DNA from: Nguyenibacter vanlangensis
Lineage (GTDB): Bacteria; Pseudomonadota; Alphaproteobacteria; Acetobacterales; Acetobacteraceae
Assembly: GCF_038719015.1 (NCBI RefSeq)
Contig: NZ_CP152276.1
Location: forward strand, 3,358,501-3,422,500
DNA: 64,000 nucleotides
Direction: 5' to 3'
Numbering within the stretch: position 1 is the first letter of the stretch; each line of letters opens with the position of its first letter. The notes below the pieces were generated by a model, which was given only the letters and a program-made list of their open reading frames with translations, made no database searches and was not told where the DNA came from. A program made the translations under genes and the position numbers. Below are positions 27,803 to 37,065 of this stretch, in pieces.

Positions 27803-28023
27803 AACCTGTTCTCTCCCTTCGCCGGGCGCCGTCGATCGTCTCGCCCGGTCGAGCGAATATGCCTGGCCCGGCCGGCGGTCTCTCGTAAGAGCCCCCTTGC
27901 GGGCGGTCAATCACCGTCTTCTTTTGCCGAAAGACGGGCTTATGGCAATCCATGGGCTGCCCGGCCGCGCGTGGAACAGGTTGTGCGGCCCGTTGTGTGG
28001 CTCAGCGCACACAGCGCCCATGG

Positions 28024-28362
28024 TCAGATCAGCAGCGCCTCGAACGGGGGCAACAGGTTCGGCGCGTCGAATTCCAGCACCCACAGATCGGGGTCGCGGC
28101 CTACCTGGCGGGCGACATAGGCGTCGGCGGCCTGCTGGTCGACCGGTTCGACCCCCGTGCCGCGAATCCAGGCCGGACGCCCGTCCGGCGCCCGGGTCTG
28201 GCTCAGCACGGACAGGCGTCCATCCCGTCCCAGCAGCACCGCCAGCACCCCCCCCGCATCCGCATCGCCGCGGCGCAGCACCATGGCGGGGTGGCCGTCC
28301 TGGTTCGCCTGCCGGATGACGGCGGCAGCCCACAGGCTGGTACGCAGCCGGGCCTCGGTCAT
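28024..28362 (-). CDS. DUF1491 family protein
   Basis: A 112-residue protein beginning MTEARLRTSLWAAAVIRQAN and ending DLWVLEFDAPNLLPPFEAL, matching the small alphaproteobacterial DUF1491 family (the pattern R..L.V.A.IR.....G......GD...G...V). The start was placed at 28362, 41 bases after the S41 peptidase stop; the same frame continues open upstream only as an artefact of GC-rich sequence. It is the last gene of the gltX-to-S41 operon. Its function is unknown. Confidence 0.78.
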   Translation of the reverse strand: MTEARLRTSLWAAAVIRQANQDGHPAMVLRRGDADAGGVLAVLLGRDGRLSVLSQTRAPDGRPAWIRGTGVEPVDQQAADAYVARQVGRDPDLWVLEFDAPNLLPPFEALLI

Positions 28363-28403
28363 GGTCCGCCGCCCTTCGTCATCTCGTTCCGTTCCATCGG
28401 CCG

Positions 28404-30167
28404 TCATTCGGTTTGCGGGGCATAGGTGCCCTCGTCGGGAATGGCGTCCAGGGCGGCGCGATATTCCGCCGGATTGTCCAGCAGCGACCGCGCGGCATCC
28501 AGGTCGGAATCGGTGCCGATGGCCGCCGGGCAGAATTTGCGGATCTCCAGGATCCGCGACACCGGGACCGGATAGCGCGCGGCCCGCGCGGCGTGAACGG
28601 CATCGCGCATGTCGTCCTGGCCGGCCGCCAGGTCCTGCAACTGCCGGGCCAGGTCGGCCTCGCCCCGGCTGGTGCAGAGCTGCGGCATCACGCCCAGCCC
28701 CTGCAGCGGCCAGCCCAGTGGTGCCAGCACGCGACTCCAGGTCACGAATAATTCCCCGCCGTCGGGCATCTGGCCGATCGTCTGCACCAGCCCCTTGCCC
28801 AGCGTGGCGCTGCCGACCACCACGGCGCGCCGGTGGTCGGCCAGCGCGGCGGCCAGGATTTCCGCCGCGCTGGCGGTGCGCCCGTCCACCAGCACGACGA
28901 TCGGCACGCCGCCGGTCATGTCGCCGCCCTGCACCGCCCAGACATGGTTGGCCTGCGGATCCCGCCCGTTGGTGATCGCCGCGACGCCGCGATCCAGCAC
29001 CAGTGCGCTGGTCGTCACCGCCTGCTGCAGCACGCCGCCCCGGTTGCCGCGCAGATCCACCACCAGCCCGCGCAGATGCGCGTCGTCCGACGCCTGGTCC
29101 AGATACTGGCTCATTTCCTGCGCCGTATCGGCGGAAAAGGCCGTGACGCGGATCACCACCACATGGTCCGCCGCATAGGCGAAGACCGTCTCGGGCGGTA
29201 CCGATGCGCGGCGCAGCACGACAGTCCTCCGGCCACGTGCATCGCCCACCAGCAGCGTCACCTTGCTGCCGGCCTCGCCCAGCAGCCACTGGGCGACCGT
29301 CCCGGCCGTCTGGTCGCGGGTCGCGCGGCCATTGACGGCATAGAGCCGCTGGCCGGTCGACAGCCCTGCCGGCCAGGCCGGACCATTAGCGTTGACCCCG
29401 GTAATCAGGACCGATCGCGCGTCGCGGCCCAGGGTCAGGCCGGTCCCGGCCTCGCCGCCCGTGCGCGTGTCGCGGTCGGTCGTGGCCGGCGCGGGCGCGA
29501 CATAGCGCGAATACGGATCCATATGGTTGAACAACTCGTCGAAGAACCCCTGCAGCAGCCCGCCGCCGCCGCCGTCGCGCAGGGCGGCCGAGCGGCCCCA
29601 GGCCGCCCGCATCAACTGGACCGTCAGCGCGGTCCAGCCGGCCAGGTCGCTCTCGGCCGGGGCGGGCAGGCGCAGGATCGTCTCCTGCCCTTGGGCAAGC
29701 TGGACCGCGCCGGCGGGTTCGGTCACCGTCAGGGACGGGTCGATGGCGCTCAGCCCGTTCAGGCCCCACAGGGAAAATTCGCGCGGCGTATGGCTCTCCA
29801 GCGTGCGCGGCAGCAGGAAGGCCAGCGCCGCGCTGACGACCGAGGACAGCAGGGCAGGGTCCAGGTCGGCCTGGACCGATGCGCCGGTACCCTGCGGCGT
29901 CTGGGCATCCTGCGCCGCCTGGGGCGCCGGCGCAGCCGGAGTCGTGGCCGGAGTCACGGTCGGCGTTGGGGTGGATGGCGGCGCGGGCTGCGGGACGGGG
30001 GCCGGCGTCTGGGCCGCATGGCCCGCCACCGCCGTCGTCAGATGGATGACGATCAGCATCGCCGCGATCGACCGCGTCGGCAGCGCCAGCATGGCGATGC
30101 GCCGCGCCGCCCGGCGCAATCGCGCGGGCGGCCGGCCCGGCGCAGCCGAAAAGGGCAGGCCGCGCAT
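28404..30167 (-). CDS. S41-family (C-terminal processing) peptidase
   Basis: Exported serine protease of 587 residues. The N terminus is basic with a hydrophobic export segment (SIAAMLIVIHLTTAVAG), followed by a Pro/Thr/Ala linker. A PDZ domain sits around residues 240-315 (GLTLGRDARSVLITGVNANGPAWPAGL, broken here by convention). The catalytic S41 domain follows, with DLRGNRGG, the nucleophile region DGRTASAAEI and the general-base Lys in ATLGKG. It probably trims envelope proteins. Its ATG shares one base with the rnr stop codon (TGATG), implying translational coupling. Confidence 0.88.
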   Translation of the reverse strand: MRGLPFSAAPGRPPARLRRAARRIAMLALPTRSIAAMLIVIHLTTAVAGHAAQTPAPVPQPAPPSTPTPTVTPATTPAAPAPQAAQDAQTPQGTGASVQADLDPALLSSVVSAALAFLLPRTLESHTPREFSLWGLNGLSAIDPSLTVTEPAGAVQLAQGQETILRLPAPAESDLAGWTALTVQLMRAAWGRSAALRDGGGGGLLQGFFDELFNHMDPYSRYVAPAPATTDRDTRTGGEAGTGLTLGRDARSVLITGVNANGPAWPAGLSTGQRLYAVNGRATRDQTAGTVAQWLLGEAGSKVTLLVGDARGRRTVVLRRASVPPETVFAYAADHVVVIRVTAFSADTAQEMSQYLDQASDDAHLRGLVVDLRGNRGGVLQQAVTTSALVLDRGVAAITNGRDPQANHVWAVQGGDMTGGVPIVVLVDGRTASAAEILAAALADHRRAVVVGSATLGKGLVQTIGQMPDGGELFVTWSRVLAPLGWPLQGLGVMPQLCTSRGEADLARQLQDLAAGQDDMRDAVHAARAARYPVPVSRILEIRKFCPAAIGTDSDLDAARSLLDNPAEYRAALDAIPDEGTYAPQTE

Positions 30168-32482
30168 CAGCGTCGGTGCATGCCACGCGTGCGGCCGCGG
30201 CGCGCCGCGCCGGTCCGAGCTCGATCGGCAACCCGATCGGCGCCCATGTCCGGATCGACCAAGGCGAACAGCAGGCCGCCCGTCACCGGCGTCGCCTCGA
30301 CCAGACGAATCGTGACGGGCTGTCCCAGCGAGAGACGCATCCCGCCATGGCGGCCGCGCAGCGTTTGAGTCGTGTCGTCATGGGTCCAGACATCGTCGGG
30401 CAGGGTCGATACCGGCACCAGACCGGTGGCGCCGGTCCGCGTCAATGTCACGAACGCGCCGAACCGGGCCACGCCTGTCACGTGACCGTAAAATTCCATT
30501 CCGATGCGTTCGGCAAGCCACAGTGCGACATAGCGTTCGGTGGTTTCTCGTTCGGCCAGGACGGCGCGCCGCTCGGTGGCGCTGACCTGCTCGCCGATCT
30601 CGGCCAGGCGCGCGGCATCGCCGGCTGGCATGCCGTCGGGCGGCAGCGTGCCCAGGCCGATCAGGGTGCGGTGGACCATCAGGTCGGCATAGCGACGGAT
30701 CGGGCTGGTGAAATGGGCATAGGCCGGCAGCGCCAGGCCGAAATGACCGATATTGTCCGGGCTGTATTCCGCCTGGCTCTGCGCCCGCAGGATCGTCTCG
30801 CTGACCAGCGTCGCCGAGTCGCCCCCGGCCGCCTGCGCCAGGACCCTGCCCAGGTCGCGGGCCTGCAGCGCGCCGGCCGGCGGCAGGGCAAAACCCATGA
30901 CCGACAGGCTGTCGCGCATCGCCCCCGCCCGCTCGGGCGAGGGCGGAGCGTGGACGCGGTAGAGGCACGGCCGGCGGCGGCGCTCCAGTTCCTCGGCGGC
31001 GGCGACATTGGCCAGCACCATGAATTCCTCGATCAGCCGGTGGCTGTCGAAGCGCGGGCGCGGGTCTATGGTGACGATTCGCCCCTGCGGATCCAGCCGC
31101 ACCGTCCGTTCCGGTACGTCCAGGTCCAGCGTGCCACGCCGCGCCCGTGCCGCCGCCAGCGCCCGAAAGGCGGCGAACAGCGTGCCGATCAGCCCGTCCG
31201 GCAGCCCCGTCTCCTGCGCCCCGTCGATCGCCGCCTGCGCTTCGTCATAGGTCAGGCGCGCGGCGCTGCGCATGATGCCCCGGCCGAAGCGATGGCGGGT
31301 CTTGGCGCCGTGGGCATCGATATGAAGCTCGGCGAACAGGCAGCCCCGATCCTCGCCGGGCCGCAGCGAGCACCAGCCATTGGACAGCGCCTCGGGCAGC
31401 ATCGGCACCACCCGGTCGGGGAAATAGACCGAGTTGCCGCGCCGCTGCGCCTCGCGGTCCAGGGCCGATCCCGGACGCACGTAATGCGCCACGTCGGCGA
31501 TCGCGACGATCAGGCGGAATCCGTCGCCGTCAGGCTCGGCATAGACCGCATCGTCGAAATCGCGTGCGTCGGCCCCGTCGATGGTGATCAGCGGAACCTC
31601 GCGCAGATCCTCGCGCCCTTCGGCCGGCACGCCACGCGCCCGCTCGGCCTCGGCCAGCGCCTCGGCGGAAAAGGCGTCGGGAATCCCATGGGTATGGATC
31701 GCCAGCAGGCTGACCGACCGCGCATCCCCCATCGGGCCCAGCCGTTCGATGATCCGCGCGGGCTTCAGCCCCGGCCCGGCCAGCGGCAGCGGCTCGGCGA
31801 TGACGACGTCCTCGTCCTCGGCGCCCAGCGTCTCGCCCGCGGGGATGATCCATTCCGCCTTCGCCCGCCGGTCGGCGGGGATCAGCCGGCCGGCCTCGGC
31901 AGGGCGGCGCGGTACGTCCCCCGGCGGCGGCACATCGGGCGGCGCGGAGCGGAATACCCCGACAATGCGCGCCGGCGCGTCGGTCAGCCGGCGCAGGGTG
32001 CGTCCCTCGTACCGGCCGGGGCCCAGTCGCTTCAGGCGGGCGACCACCCGCTCTCCCGGCGCCAGGGCGGGGCGTCCCTTCTGCTCGGGATGCATGAAGA
32101 TGACCGGAGGCGGCCCGTCGCCGTCCCATGCCACCGGCCGGGCGATCGGATCGCCGTCCGGGTCGGTGCCCGTGACCTGCACCACCGCGGCCTCCGGCAT
32201 CGCGGCCGAGGCACGGAACCGCCTGGCGCCGGCCGGCACCAGCGTGCCCTCCAGCGCCAGCGCGCGCAGCATGTCGCGCAGCGCCGCCTTGTGCTCCGGC
32301 CCCAGGCCGAACGCCCGGGCGATCTCGCGCTTGCCCACCCGGCCGCTGGCGCCGGCGATGAACCGGCGCAGGGTCTCGCGATCCGGCAACGCCCCCTTGG
32401 CCGCCGGAAGAGCGGCCGGGGGCGCAGTATCGGTCGGCACGGGATCGGGTGAAGGCGGGTCGGACAGGTCCCGTCCCTCCAT
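30167..32482 (-). CDS. rnr: Ribonuclease R
   Basis: Processive 3'-5' exoribonuclease of 771 residues degrading structured RNA. Order of domains: an N-terminal winged helix (DRETLRRFIAGASGRVGKREIARAF), cold-shock domains, the RNB catalytic domain with the metal-binding DGADARDFDDAVYA and RFDSHRLIEEFMVLAN, and a C-terminal S1 domain (FYGHVTGVARFGAFVTL). The tail is short and basic (GAARRGRTRGMHRR). It follows topA by two bases, so the two are cotranscribed. Confidence 0.94.
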   Translation of the reverse strand: MEGRDLSDPPSPDPVPTDTAPPAALPAAKGALPDRETLRRFIAGASGRVGKREIARAFGLGPEHKAALRDMLRALALEGTLVPAGARRFRASAAMPEAAVVQVTGTDPDGDPIARPVAWDGDGPPPVIFMHPEQKGRPALAPGERVVARLKRLGPGRYEGRTLRRLTDAPARIVGVFRSAPPDVPPPGDVPRRPAEAGRLIPADRRAKAEWIIPAGETLGAEDEDVVIAEPLPLAGPGLKPARIIERLGPMGDARSVSLLAIHTHGIPDAFSAEALAEAERARGVPAEGREDLREVPLITIDGADARDFDDAVYAEPDGDGFRLIVAIADVAHYVRPGSALDREAQRRGNSVYFPDRVVPMLPEALSNGWCSLRPGEDRGCLFAELHIDAHGAKTRHRFGRGIMRSAARLTYDEAQAAIDGAQETGLPDGLIGTLFAAFRALAAARARRGTLDLDVPERTVRLDPQGRIVTIDPRPRFDSHRLIEEFMVLANVAAAEELERRRRPCLYRVHAPPSPERAGAMRDSLSVMGFALPPAGALQARDLGRVLAQAAGGDSATLVSETILRAQSQAEYSPDNIGHFGLALPAYAHFTSPIRRYADLMVHRTLIGLGTLPPDGMPAGDAARLAEIGEQVSATERRAVLAERETTERYVALWLAERIGMEFYGHVTGVARFGAFVTLTRTGATGLVPVSTLPDDVWTHDDTTQTLRGRHGGMRLSLGQPVTIRLVEATPVTGGLLFALVDPDMGADRVADRARTGAARRGRTRGMHRR

Positions 32483-32484
32483 CC

Positions 32485-35181
32485 TCAGCCCGCCTTGGCT
32501 GCGGCGCGCCGCGCCCGGGGGGGGGCGCTCTCCTTGGTGTCGGCCTTGGCGCTCGCGCGTGCGGCTTTCGGCTTCGCTTCCTTGGGGGCGGCCTTGGGGG
32601 CGGCGGCTTTTTTGGCAGAAGCCTTCTTCACGGGGGCCTTCTTCGCTGCGGCCTTGCCGCGCGGTTTCAGCGGCTTGCCCTTCTCGGCCAGCAGCGCCAG
32701 CGCCGCATCCAGGGTCACGTCCTCCATCGCCTCGCCGCGCGGCAGGTTGGCGACGACCTGCCCGTGCTGGACATAGGGGCCGAAGCGGCCCTTGCGCACG
32801 ATCACCGGCTCGCCGTCCTTGGGATGCGGCGCCAGGGTGCGCACCGACGCCAGCTTGCGCGCCAGCACGTCCACCGCGCGATTCAGCCCGACGGTCAGGA
32901 TGTCGTCATCCTTGTCCAGCGACCCGAACACGGCGCCCATCTTCACATAGGGCCCGAACCGCCCCAGCCCGGCCTCGATCATCTCGCCGGTTTCCGGATG
33001 GGGGCCGATGATCCGCGGCAGGGACAGCAGGCCCACCGCCTGGTCCAGCGTGATCTTGTCGCCTTCGATGCCGCGCGGGATGGTGGCGCGCCGGGGCTTG
33101 GCCTTCTTGTCCTCGGGGTCGGGTTCGCCCTGCTGGACATACAGGCCCCACGGGCCGCGCCGCACGCTGATCTCGTCGCCGGTCTCGGGGTGCTGGCCCA
33201 GCACCCGCATCCCGTCCTTCAGCGTGTCGGCATCGCCCTCTTCCTTGGGGTCCACCACCAGCCGGCGGGTGAACTGGCAGGTCGGATAGTTCGAACAGCC
33301 GATGAACGCGCCATAGCGCCCCAGCTTCAGTCCCAGCCGCCCGGTGCCGCAGGCGGTGCAGACCCGCGGGTCGCCGCCGTCGGGTCGGGCGGGGAAGAAA
33401 TGCGGCGCCAGGTCGTTGTCCAGCGCGTTGATGACGTCGGAGATCTTCAGCTCCTTCGTCTGGTCGACCGCGTGGGAAAAATCCTGCCAGAAGGCCGCCA
33501 TCACGTCGCGCCAGTCCGCCCGGCCGCCCGATATGTCGTCCAGCTGCTCTTCCAGCCCGGCCGTGAACTGGGTGTCGACATAACGTTCGAAGAACGAGGT
33601 CAGGAACGCGGTGACCAGCCTGCCCCGATCCTCGGGAATGAAGCGGCGGGCCTCCAGCCGAACATAGTTGCGGTCGCGCAGCACCGACAGGATCGAGGCA
33701 TAGGTTGACGGCCGCCCGATGCCGATCTCTTCCATCTTCTTGACCAGCGACGCTTCCGAATAGCGCGGCGGCGGCTGGGTGAAATGCTGCTCGGCCGCAA
33801 CCGCGCCGCGCCGCAGCGGATCGCGCTCGCGCATCGGCGGCAGCATGCGGCTGTCCTCGTCCTGCTCGTCTTTCGACCCGGTATCGTCCCGTCCCTCGCT
33901 GTACAGCTTCAGGAACCCGTCGAAGGCGATCATCGAACCGGTGGCCCGCAATGTCGCCGCCCCGCCCGCATCGGCGATCTCGACGATCACCTGGTCCAGT
34001 TCGGCCGACTGCATCTGGCTGGCGACCGAGCGTTTCCAGATCAGCTCGTACAGCCGCCGCTGGTCGTCGGTCAGGTAGCGCGCGACCTCGGCGGGCGCGC
34101 GGTCGACATCGGTGGGGCGGATCGCCTCGTGCGCCTCCTGCGCGTTCTTGGCGCGGGTGGAATAGATGCGCGCCTTGTCCGGCAGGTAGGCGGCGCCGAA
34201 GCTCTCGCCGATATGGCCGCGGATGGCGGCGATGGCCTCGCCGGCCATCTGTACGCCATCGGTGCGCATATAGGTGATCAGGCCGACCGTTTCGCCGCCC
34301 AGGTCGATGCCTTCGTACAATTGCTGGGCGGTGCGCATCGTCACCTGCGCGCCCATGCCCAGCTTGCGCGACGCCTCCTGCTGCAGGGTCGAGGTCGTGA
34401 AGGGCGGCGGCGGATTGCGGCGCACCTTGCGCCGTTCGACCGACCGCACGGCGAACTGCCCGGCTTCGACCGCCGCCTTGGCGGCCATCGCGCCGGCCTC
34501 GTCATGCAGGTCGAACTGTTCCAGCTTGCGGCCGGCCAGGTGGGTCAGCCGCGCGGTGAAGCGCGCCCCCTCGGGCGTGGTGAACTCGGCGCCGACCGTC
34601 CAGTATTCGCGGCTGCGGAAGCTCTCGATCTCCGCCTCGCGCTCGCAGATCAGGCGCAGCGCCACCGACTGCACCCGCCCCGCGCTGCGCGAGCCCGGCA
34701 GCTTGCGCCACAGCACGGGCGACAGGGTGAAGCCCACCAGGTAATCCAGCGCCCGCCGCGCCAGATAGGCCTCGATCAGCGGCTGGTCCAGGTCGCGCGG
34801 CTGCGCCATGGCGGCGCGGATCGCGCTCTTGGTGATCTCGTTGAAGGTCACCCGCTGGACGTCCACGCCCTTCAGCAGGTTCCTCTCTTCCAGCATCGCC
34901 CGGACATGCCAGGAAATCGCCTCGCCCTCGCGGTCCGGGTCGGTCGCCAGATACAGATGCCGCGCGCCGCGCAGCGCCTTGGCGATCGCGGCGACCTGCC
35001 GGGTGCCGCGTTCGTCGGCCTCCCAGTCCATGGCGAAATTCTCGTCGGGCCGGACGCTGCCATCCTTCGGCGGCAGGTCGCGCACATGGCCGAACGAGGC
35101 GAGTACCGTAAATCCATCCCCCAGATACTTGTTGATCGTCTTCGCCTTGGCGGGCGACTCGACCACGACGACATCAGTCAT
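32485..35181 (-). CDS. topA: DNA topoisomerase I
   Basis: Type IA topoisomerase of 898 residues relaxing negative supercoils. The TOPRIM domain opens with VVVESPAKAKTINKYLG. The active-site Tyr is in GLITYMRTDGVQMAGEA. One Cys4 zinc ribbon is visible (CTACGTGRLGLKLGRYGAF...CSNYPTC), followed by repeated GPYV-type topoisomerase C-terminal repeats. The last 60 residues are a Lys/Ala-rich tail (KKAPVKKASAKKAAAPKAA) that probably binds DNA electrostatically. It lies between dprA (12 bases upstream) and rnr. Confidence 0.95.
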   Translation of the reverse strand: MTDVVVVESPAKAKTINKYLGDGFTVLASFGHVRDLPPKDGSVRPDENFAMDWEADERGTRQVAAIAKALRGARHLYLATDPDREGEAISWHVRAMLEERNLLKGVDVQRVTFNEITKSAIRAAMAQPRDLDQPLIEAYLARRALDYLVGFTLSPVLWRKLPGSRSAGRVQSVALRLICEREAEIESFRSREYWTVGAEFTTPEGARFTARLTHLAGRKLEQFDLHDEAGAMAAKAAVEAGQFAVRSVERRKVRRNPPPPFTTSTLQQEASRKLGMGAQVTMRTAQQLYEGIDLGGETVGLITYMRTDGVQMAGEAIAAIRGHIGESFGAAYLPDKARIYSTRAKNAQEAHEAIRPTDVDRAPAEVARYLTDDQRRLYELIWKRSVASQMQSAELDQVIVEIADAGGAATLRATGSMIAFDGFLKLYSEGRDDTGSKDEQDEDSRMLPPMRERDPLRRGAVAAEQHFTQPPPRYSEASLVKKMEEIGIGRPSTYASILSVLRDRNYVRLEARRFIPEDRGRLVTAFLTSFFERYVDTQFTAGLEEQLDDISGGRADWRDVMAAFWQDFSHAVDQTKELKISDVINALDNDLAPHFFPARPDGGDPRVCTACGTGRLGLKLGRYGAFIGCSNYPTCQFTRRLVVDPKEEGDADTLKDGMRVLGQHPETGDEISVRRGPWGLYVQQGEPDPEDKKAKPRRATIPRGIEGDKITLDQAVGLLSLPRIIGPHPETGEMIEAGLGRFGPYVKMGAVFGSLDKDDDILTVGLNRAVDVLARKLASVRTLAPHPKDGEPVIVRKGRFGPYVQHGQVVANLPRGEAMEDVTLDAALALLAEKGKPLKPRGKAAAKKAPVKKASAKKAAAPKAAPKEAKPKAARASAKADTKESAPPRARRAAAKAG

Positions 35182-35193
35182 TCTGTCTCCGGA

Positions 35194-36417
35194 TTACGCT
35201 TCTCGTTCCAGGTCCGGCCGGCCTGCGGGGGGCAGGGATGGAAGGACAACGCTACCACCTGGAAGGGTTTCGATGTTGCCTGCCAGCTCCAGTTCCGACA
35301 GCACGGTCAGGATAGCCGATGTCGAGAACTGGCAGCGCCGTACGAGATCGTCAACCGGCGTCGGCGTAAATGACAGCAGCGACAGCACCGCGCGGCGAAT
35401 CTCCCCGGCATCTTCAGGGGTGTCGGCGTCGATCGCCGGGGCCCTCCCGGCGGCCTCCGCCGGGGGCGGGGCGGGCCACGGCGCCTGATGCTGCGCCAGG
35501 TCCCCCGGCCGGCCGGGACGGGGCGCCGCGGCGCCCGCCCCGATCCTTTCCCCACGTCTTTCTTCTGGCAGTTCGGCCAGCACGTCATGCTCGCTTTCGG
35601 TCAGGACCGCCCCATGCCGCAACAGCGCGTTGCTGCCGCGACAGCGCGGATCCAGCGGCGATCCGGGCACGGCGAAGACCGTCCGACCATACAGGGTCGC
35701 CAGTTCGGCGGTGATCAGGCTGCCCGAGCGCAATGCGGCCTCGACGACGACGCAGCCCTGGGCCAACCCGGCGATCAGCCGGTTGCGCCGGGGGAAATGA
35801 CGGGTCTGCGGCGCAACGCCCAGCGGGGTCTCGGTCACCACCGCGCCGTGCCGGGCGATCAGCGACTGCAATTCTGCGTGTTCGGACGGATAGGGACGGT
35901 CCAGTCCGCCCGCCACCGCCGCGATCGTCGCGCCGGCGCGCAGCGCGCCGCGATGGGCGGCGGCGTCGATTCCCCGTGCCATTCCTGAAATGATCGTGAT
36001 CCCTTGCGCCGCCAGGGTGGCCGCCAGGCTTTCGGCCATGCGCGCCCCGTTGGACGAGGCATTGCGTGCGCCCACGATCCCCACCGCGCAGCCGTGCAGC
36101 CGCGCCGGGTCGCCCAGCACGGACAGCGCCGGCGGCGCGTCGTGGATCGCCGCCAGCAGGGGCGGATAATCCGGATCGCCCAGGATCAGGATCCGGCCGC
36201 CCAGCGCCGTCGTGCCGTCGATTTCCGCCGCGATCTCGTCTGGCGTGGGAATGCGCAGCGCCCGCGCGCGTCCGGCCGCGCGGGCCCGCGCCGGCAAGGC
36301 GGCCAGCGCGTCGGCCGCGTCGCCGTAATCCAGCAGCAATTTGCGATAGCCGACAGGGCCGACCCCCTCGGTCCGCGCCAGGCGCAGATGGGTGGCCAGC
36401 CGTTCGGCGGCGCTCAC
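35194..36417 (-). CDS. dprA: DNA-processing protein DprA
   Basis: Single-strand DNA-binding RecA loader of natural transformation, 407 residues. The GTG start at 36417 overlaps the plsY stop by four bases (GTGA) and yields the usual N terminus (SAAERLATHLRLARTEGVGP). The Rossmann-type domain shows GIVGARNASSNGARMAESLA, SGMARGIDAAAHRGAL and RSGSLITAELA. A C-terminal winged helix (TPVDDLVRRCQFSTSAILTVL) follows a Pro-rich linker. The window also contains comEC, so two parts of a DNA-uptake route are present. Confidence 0.93.
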   Translation of the reverse strand: MSAAERLATHLRLARTEGVGPVGYRKLLLDYGDAADALAALPARARAAGRARALRIPTPDEIAAEIDGTTALGGRILILGDPDYPPLLAAIHDAPPALSVLGDPARLHGCAVGIVGARNASSNGARMAESLAATLAAQGITIISGMARGIDAAAHRGALRAGATIAAVAGGLDRPYPSEHAELQSLIARHGAVVTETPLGVAPQTRHFPRRNRLIAGLAQGCVVVEAALRSGSLITAELATLYGRTVFAVPGSPLDPRCRGSNALLRHGAVLTESEHDVLAELPEERRGERIGAGAAAPRPGRPGDLAQHQAPWPAPPPAEAAGRAPAIDADTPEDAGEIRRAVLSLLSFTPTPVDDLVRRCQFSTSAILTVLSELELAGNIETLPGGSVVLPSLPPAGRPDLEREA

Positions 36418-37055
36418 GGCGTCTTCCGCCCGATCCGCGGCTCGGCGCCGGACAGCAGCCGGCGGATATTGCCGTGATGCCGCGCCAGGGCCAGCACCGC
36501 GATCAGCAGCCCTGCCAGCGGAATCGGCGCGCCCGGATCGCCGCCGTTCAACAGCGTCAGCAGCACCGGCAACGCCACGAACGCCGACAGCGCCCCGGCC
36601 GAGGAAATGCGCGTCAGCCGCGCCACCGCCAGCCAGATCGCGCAGCAGGCCAGGCCGACCCGCCAATCCAGGGCCAGCGCCGCGCCCAGCCCCGTGGCCA
36701 CGCCCTTGCCGCCGTGAAATTTCAGCCAGACCGGAAAGCAATGGCCCAGCACAGCGAATATGGCCGCCACAGCCATGGCCTGCTCGGTATGGAACGGCGA
36801 CAGGATAAAGCCGCAGGCCACGGCGAAAGCGCCCTTGGCCCCGTCCAGCAGCAGGGTCGCCGCCGCCAGCCCGCGCCGTCCCGTGCGCAGCACGTTGGTC
36901 GCGCCGATATTGCCCGACCCGATACGCCTGATATCCCCCGCCCCGCCGAACTGCGCCAGCAGCAGGCCGAACGGCACGCTGCCGATGCCATAGGACAGCA
37001 GCGCGATCGCCGCCAGCAGGGGCAGGGCGAAGGCCGGAACCGCGTCGTGCATCAT
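36414..37055 (-). CDS. plsY: Glycerol-3-phosphate acyltransferase PlsY
   Basis: Inner-membrane enzyme transferring the acyl group of acyl-phosphate to glycerol-3-phosphate, the first step of phospholipid synthesis. The 213 residues contain about five helices and the three PlsY motifs: RIGSGNIGATNVLR, the glycine-rich KFHGGKGVATG, and a late NHH-like region in place of the usual NIRR form (HHGNIRRLLSG). The start at 37055 (GGCGGG upstream) is preferred to the ATG at 37073 inside pyrC. It is translationally coupled to dprA downstream. Confidence 0.92.
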   Translation of the reverse strand: MMHDAVPAFALPLLAAIALLSYGIGSVPFGLLLAQFGGAGDIRRIGSGNIGATNVLRTGRRGLAAATLLLDGAKGAFAVACGFILSPFHTEQAMAVAAIFAVLGHCFPVWLKFHGGKGVATGLGAALALDWRVGLACCAIWLAVARLTRISSAGALSAFVALPVLLTLLNGGDPGAPIPLAGLLIAVLALARHHGNIRRLLSGAEPRIGRKTP

Positions 37056-37065
37056 ATTCCCGCCG

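Noticed and set aside
28363..29289. N-terminal extension of the DUF1491 gene
   Set aside because: It overlaps the S41 peptidase in another frame and is Arg/Gly-rich without motifs.
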